In this document: positions 62,627 through 64,000 of the stretch, in pieces
Layout of the letters: each line of letters opens with the position of its first letter
How positions within the stretch are numbered: position 1 is the stretch's first letter
Source: Halorubrum sp. BOL3-1
Lineage (GTDB): Archaea; Halobacteriota; Halobacteria; Halobacteriales; Haloferacaceae
Reading direction: 5' to 3'
DNA: 64,000 nt
NCBI RefSeq assembly: GCF_004114375.1
Contig: NZ_CP034692.1
Location: forward strand, 620,001-684,000
Made by a program: the position numbers and the translations under genes
The notes under the pieces: generated by a model
Told to the model about the DNA's origin: nothing
The model's database searches: none
The model's input: the letters and a program-made list of their open reading frames with translations, nothing else

Positions 62627-63421
62627 ATGGACGCGCCGATCGAGGGGATCGAGTTCCTCGCCCGTTCGAAAAACCGGGTCGAAGTGTTGCGGCTGGTGGC
62701 GGCGGAGCCGCGCACCCGGGCGAGCCTCGCCCGCACCACCGGCGCGTCGCAGGCGACGCTCGGGCGGATCCTTGAGGACTTCACCGACCGCTCGTGGGTC
62801 AGGCGCGATCCCGACGGGTACGTCGCGACGGCCACGGGCGAGCTCGTCGCCGACGCCGTCGGCGACCTGCTATCGGTACTCGAGACGGAGAATCGGCTGC
62901 GGGGCGTGGTCGGGTACCTCCCGGAGGCGGAGTTGGGCTTCGACCTGCGTGAACTCGCCGACGCGACCGTCGCGGTGCCGACCCCCACGCACCCGAGCGC
63001 CCCGCTCCAGCGGGTCATCGACGCGATGGAGCGCGCCGACACGCTTCGGGCGTTCTCGCACGCGCTCAACGAACAGAGCCTGTCGACGGCGCTGTCTCGG
63101 GTTCAGTCCGGGGACCTAGTCTTCAAGACCGTCCTCTCGGAGAGCGCCATCGAAGCGCTCGCGGCCGAGGACGCACTCTGGGGTCGCCTGCGTGACCTGA
63201 CCGCAGAGGACGGCGCCGAGGTCCGCGTCCGCCGGGCCGACATCCCGCTCGCCGTGACCGTGGCCGACGGGACCGTCTCGGTACTCGTCCGCGACGAGCA
63301 CGGCGTCTTGCGGGCCTCGCTCCACACCGACGCGGAAGCGGTGAGGGGCTGGGCCGACGACCGGTTCGAGCGCTACTGGGAGGGAGCGACGCCATTCGAC
63401 CCCGCGGCGTTCGAGCGTTGA
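62627..63421 (+). CDS. Winged-helix transcriptional regulator (archaeal FilR1-like)
   Basis: The 264-residue protein has an N-terminal winged helix (about residues 10-75) with FLARSKNRVEVLRLVAAEP, then the recognition part RTTGASQATLGRILEDF. The C-terminal domain (about 110-255) is of the archaeal FilR1-type ligand domain (LVFKTVLSESAIEAL, then VTVADGTVSVLVRDEHG). Haloarchaea have many such regulators, mostly of unknown ligand. It is divergent from the EamA transporter with operators between, so it likely controls that gene and itself. Confidence 0.87.
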   Translation: MDAPIEGIEFLARSKNRVEVLRLVAAEPRTRASLARTTGASQATLGRILEDFTDRSWVRRDPDGYVATATGELVADAVGDLLSVLETENRLRGVVGYLPEAELGFDLRELADATVAVPTPTHPSAPLQRVIDAMERADTLRAFSHALNEQSLSTALSRVQSGDLVFKTVLSESAIEALAAEDALWGRLRDLTAEDGAEVRVRRADIPLAVTVADGTVSVLVRDEHGVLRASLHTDAEAVRGWADDRFERYWEGATPFDPAAFER

Positions 63422-63796
63422 GCTGACGCGCCGCGTGCCGTCGAGCGCGCGGGCGGACTAGCTCAGCCGTTTCCGCAGACTAGCCAGTCGACCTCTCACC
63501 CCGTCCGCTGTCCGTGAGTGACGATTCCGTCCGGTAAGCCGTGTGGTTCCAGCGATTTTCAAGGACCACGACTACGAATTCCGAGAGCGGTACCGTTCGG
63601 ACGGGAGTGCCGTCGTTGGGTCGCGCTGTGGTTCCGGGATCCGACCCGAAACTGTGAGATCACAGAGACTCAATTTAATATAGCGACATACGATACACAT
63701 ATCGCGCTCGCCACACTAATCTGTTGCTAAAGAGGCAACAAATTACTCGGCAGGCCCGTCGAACTCCGGAATAATTACCCCCACGCCCGCGCAGCG
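63422..63796. promoter_or_regulatory. Intergenic region with palindromes and the promoter of the MBL-fold gene
   Basis: No gene is convincing in these 375 bp. CTGTGA-GA-TCACAG (63652-63665) and TGTTGC-TAAAGAG-GCAACA (63722-63740) are perfect inverted repeats, and the region 63655-63750 is AT-rich compared with the neighbours. GGAATAATTACC (63768-63779) is about 30 bp before the second ATG (63803) of the MBL gene and is a probable TATA element. Confidence 0.4.
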
Positions 63797-64000
63797 ATGC
63801 TCATGGTCGACTCCGACTGGGGCGACTGGCTGCCGCGCGCGGTGGCCGACGCCGACCCCGACACGGTGGCGCTGTGGTATCTCGGCTGTAACGGCTTCGC
63901 GATCAAGGGCAGCGAGGGGACCGTCTTCTGGATCGACCCGTACGTCGGGACTGGCGACCCCCCGCGAACGATTCGGATGATTCCGATCCCGTTCGATCCC
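63797..64000 (+). CDS. Metallo-beta-lactamase-fold hydrolase (UlaG-like), N-terminal part
   Basis: The visible 68 residues start MLMVDSDWGDWLPRAVADAD (ATG 63797; ATG 63803 fits the TATA spacing better). LWYLGCNGFAIKGSEGTVFW and IDPYVGTGDPPR match the first strands of UlaG-like MBL proteins, which hydrolyse lactones or phosphodiesters in the cytoplasm. The metal-binding HxHxDH lies beyond the window end, so activity cannot be judged. Confidence 0.7.
   Translation, partial: MLMVDSDWGDWLPRAVADADPDTVALWYLGCNGFAIKGSEGTVFWIDPYVGTGDPPRTIRMIPIPFDP

Noticed and set aside
63445-63510. A possible tRNA or tRNA remnant (GGACTAGCTCAG with a GCGGAC/GTCCGC pairing)
   Set aside because: The paired ends are only about 56 nt apart, and there is no anticodon stem or T-arm with a TTCRANTC loop, so it cannot fold as a tRNA.
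63652-63665. CTGTGAGATCACAG as a CRP-type site
   Set aside because: The half-sites are separated by 2 bp rather than 6, and archaea have no CRP-cAMP system of the bacterial type. It is kept only as an unassigned palindrome.

Overview
The window is a gene-dense, high-GC chromosomal stretch of a haloarchaeon, most likely Halorubrum or a close relative. The evidence is the acidic (Asp/Glu-rich) predicted proteome, TATA boxes about 27-33 bp upstream of start codons (leaderless transcripts), archaeal pathway variants (dehydroquinate synthase II with ADH synthase, PurS/PurQ, archaeal cytidylate kinase, Ser/His/Asp signal peptidase) and haloarchaeal families such as the Bat-type HTH regulator. Most intergenic gaps are short and many genes overlap by ATGA, GTGA or ATGNNTGA. 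No rRNA, tRNA, IS element or CRISPR array was found.

Layout. 1-11.4 kb: a branched-chain-amino-acid-type ABC transporter operon (binding protein, LivH, M, G, F) behind an acetyl-CoA synthetase gene, a Bat-type regulator with a recombinase-like N-terminus, and a second acetyl-CoA synthetase. 11.4-16.8 kb: HflX, a DUF2209-like gene with a damaged start, a nitroreductase, threonine aldolase and an M32 carboxypeptidase. 16.9-21.4 kb: a dimethylglycine/sarcosine dehydrogenase-like flavoprotein with its ETF beta and alpha subunits behind a palindromic operator. 21.6-26.8 kb: trpC-trpB-trpA, ADH synthase and dehydroquinate synthase II. 26.9-34.6 kb: an MGMT-like protein without the active cysteine, cytidylate kinase, a 41-bp tandem repeat, Lhr helicase, a CDP-alcohol phosphatidyltransferase, and a small operon in which three of four genes have lost their internal cores but keep both ends in frame. 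34.7-39.9 kb: PurU, PurS, PurQ, small membrane proteins and IlvD.

39.9-41.9 kb is the most unusual part. Two related structured intergenic elements lie in inverted orientation around a small orphan gene and a NYN-domain (PIN-like RNase) gene. Their sequences differ but their stems are preserved by compensatory changes, including stems of 22 and 18 bp, so they look like two copies of a structured RNA or RNA-like repeat.

41.9-64 kb: signal peptidase I, GcvT, MoaC, NAD(P)HX repair enzyme, two GT4 glycosyltransferases, a DUF2070 membrane protein, a pseudogene with an in-frame stop, an AT-rich histidine kinase of probable foreign origin, a flippase-like protein and a sulfatase-like protein, proC-proB-proA, a carotenoid oxygenase, UV damage endonuclease UvsE, an EamA transporter divergent from an HTH regulator, and the start of a metallo-beta-lactamase-fold gene cut by the window end.
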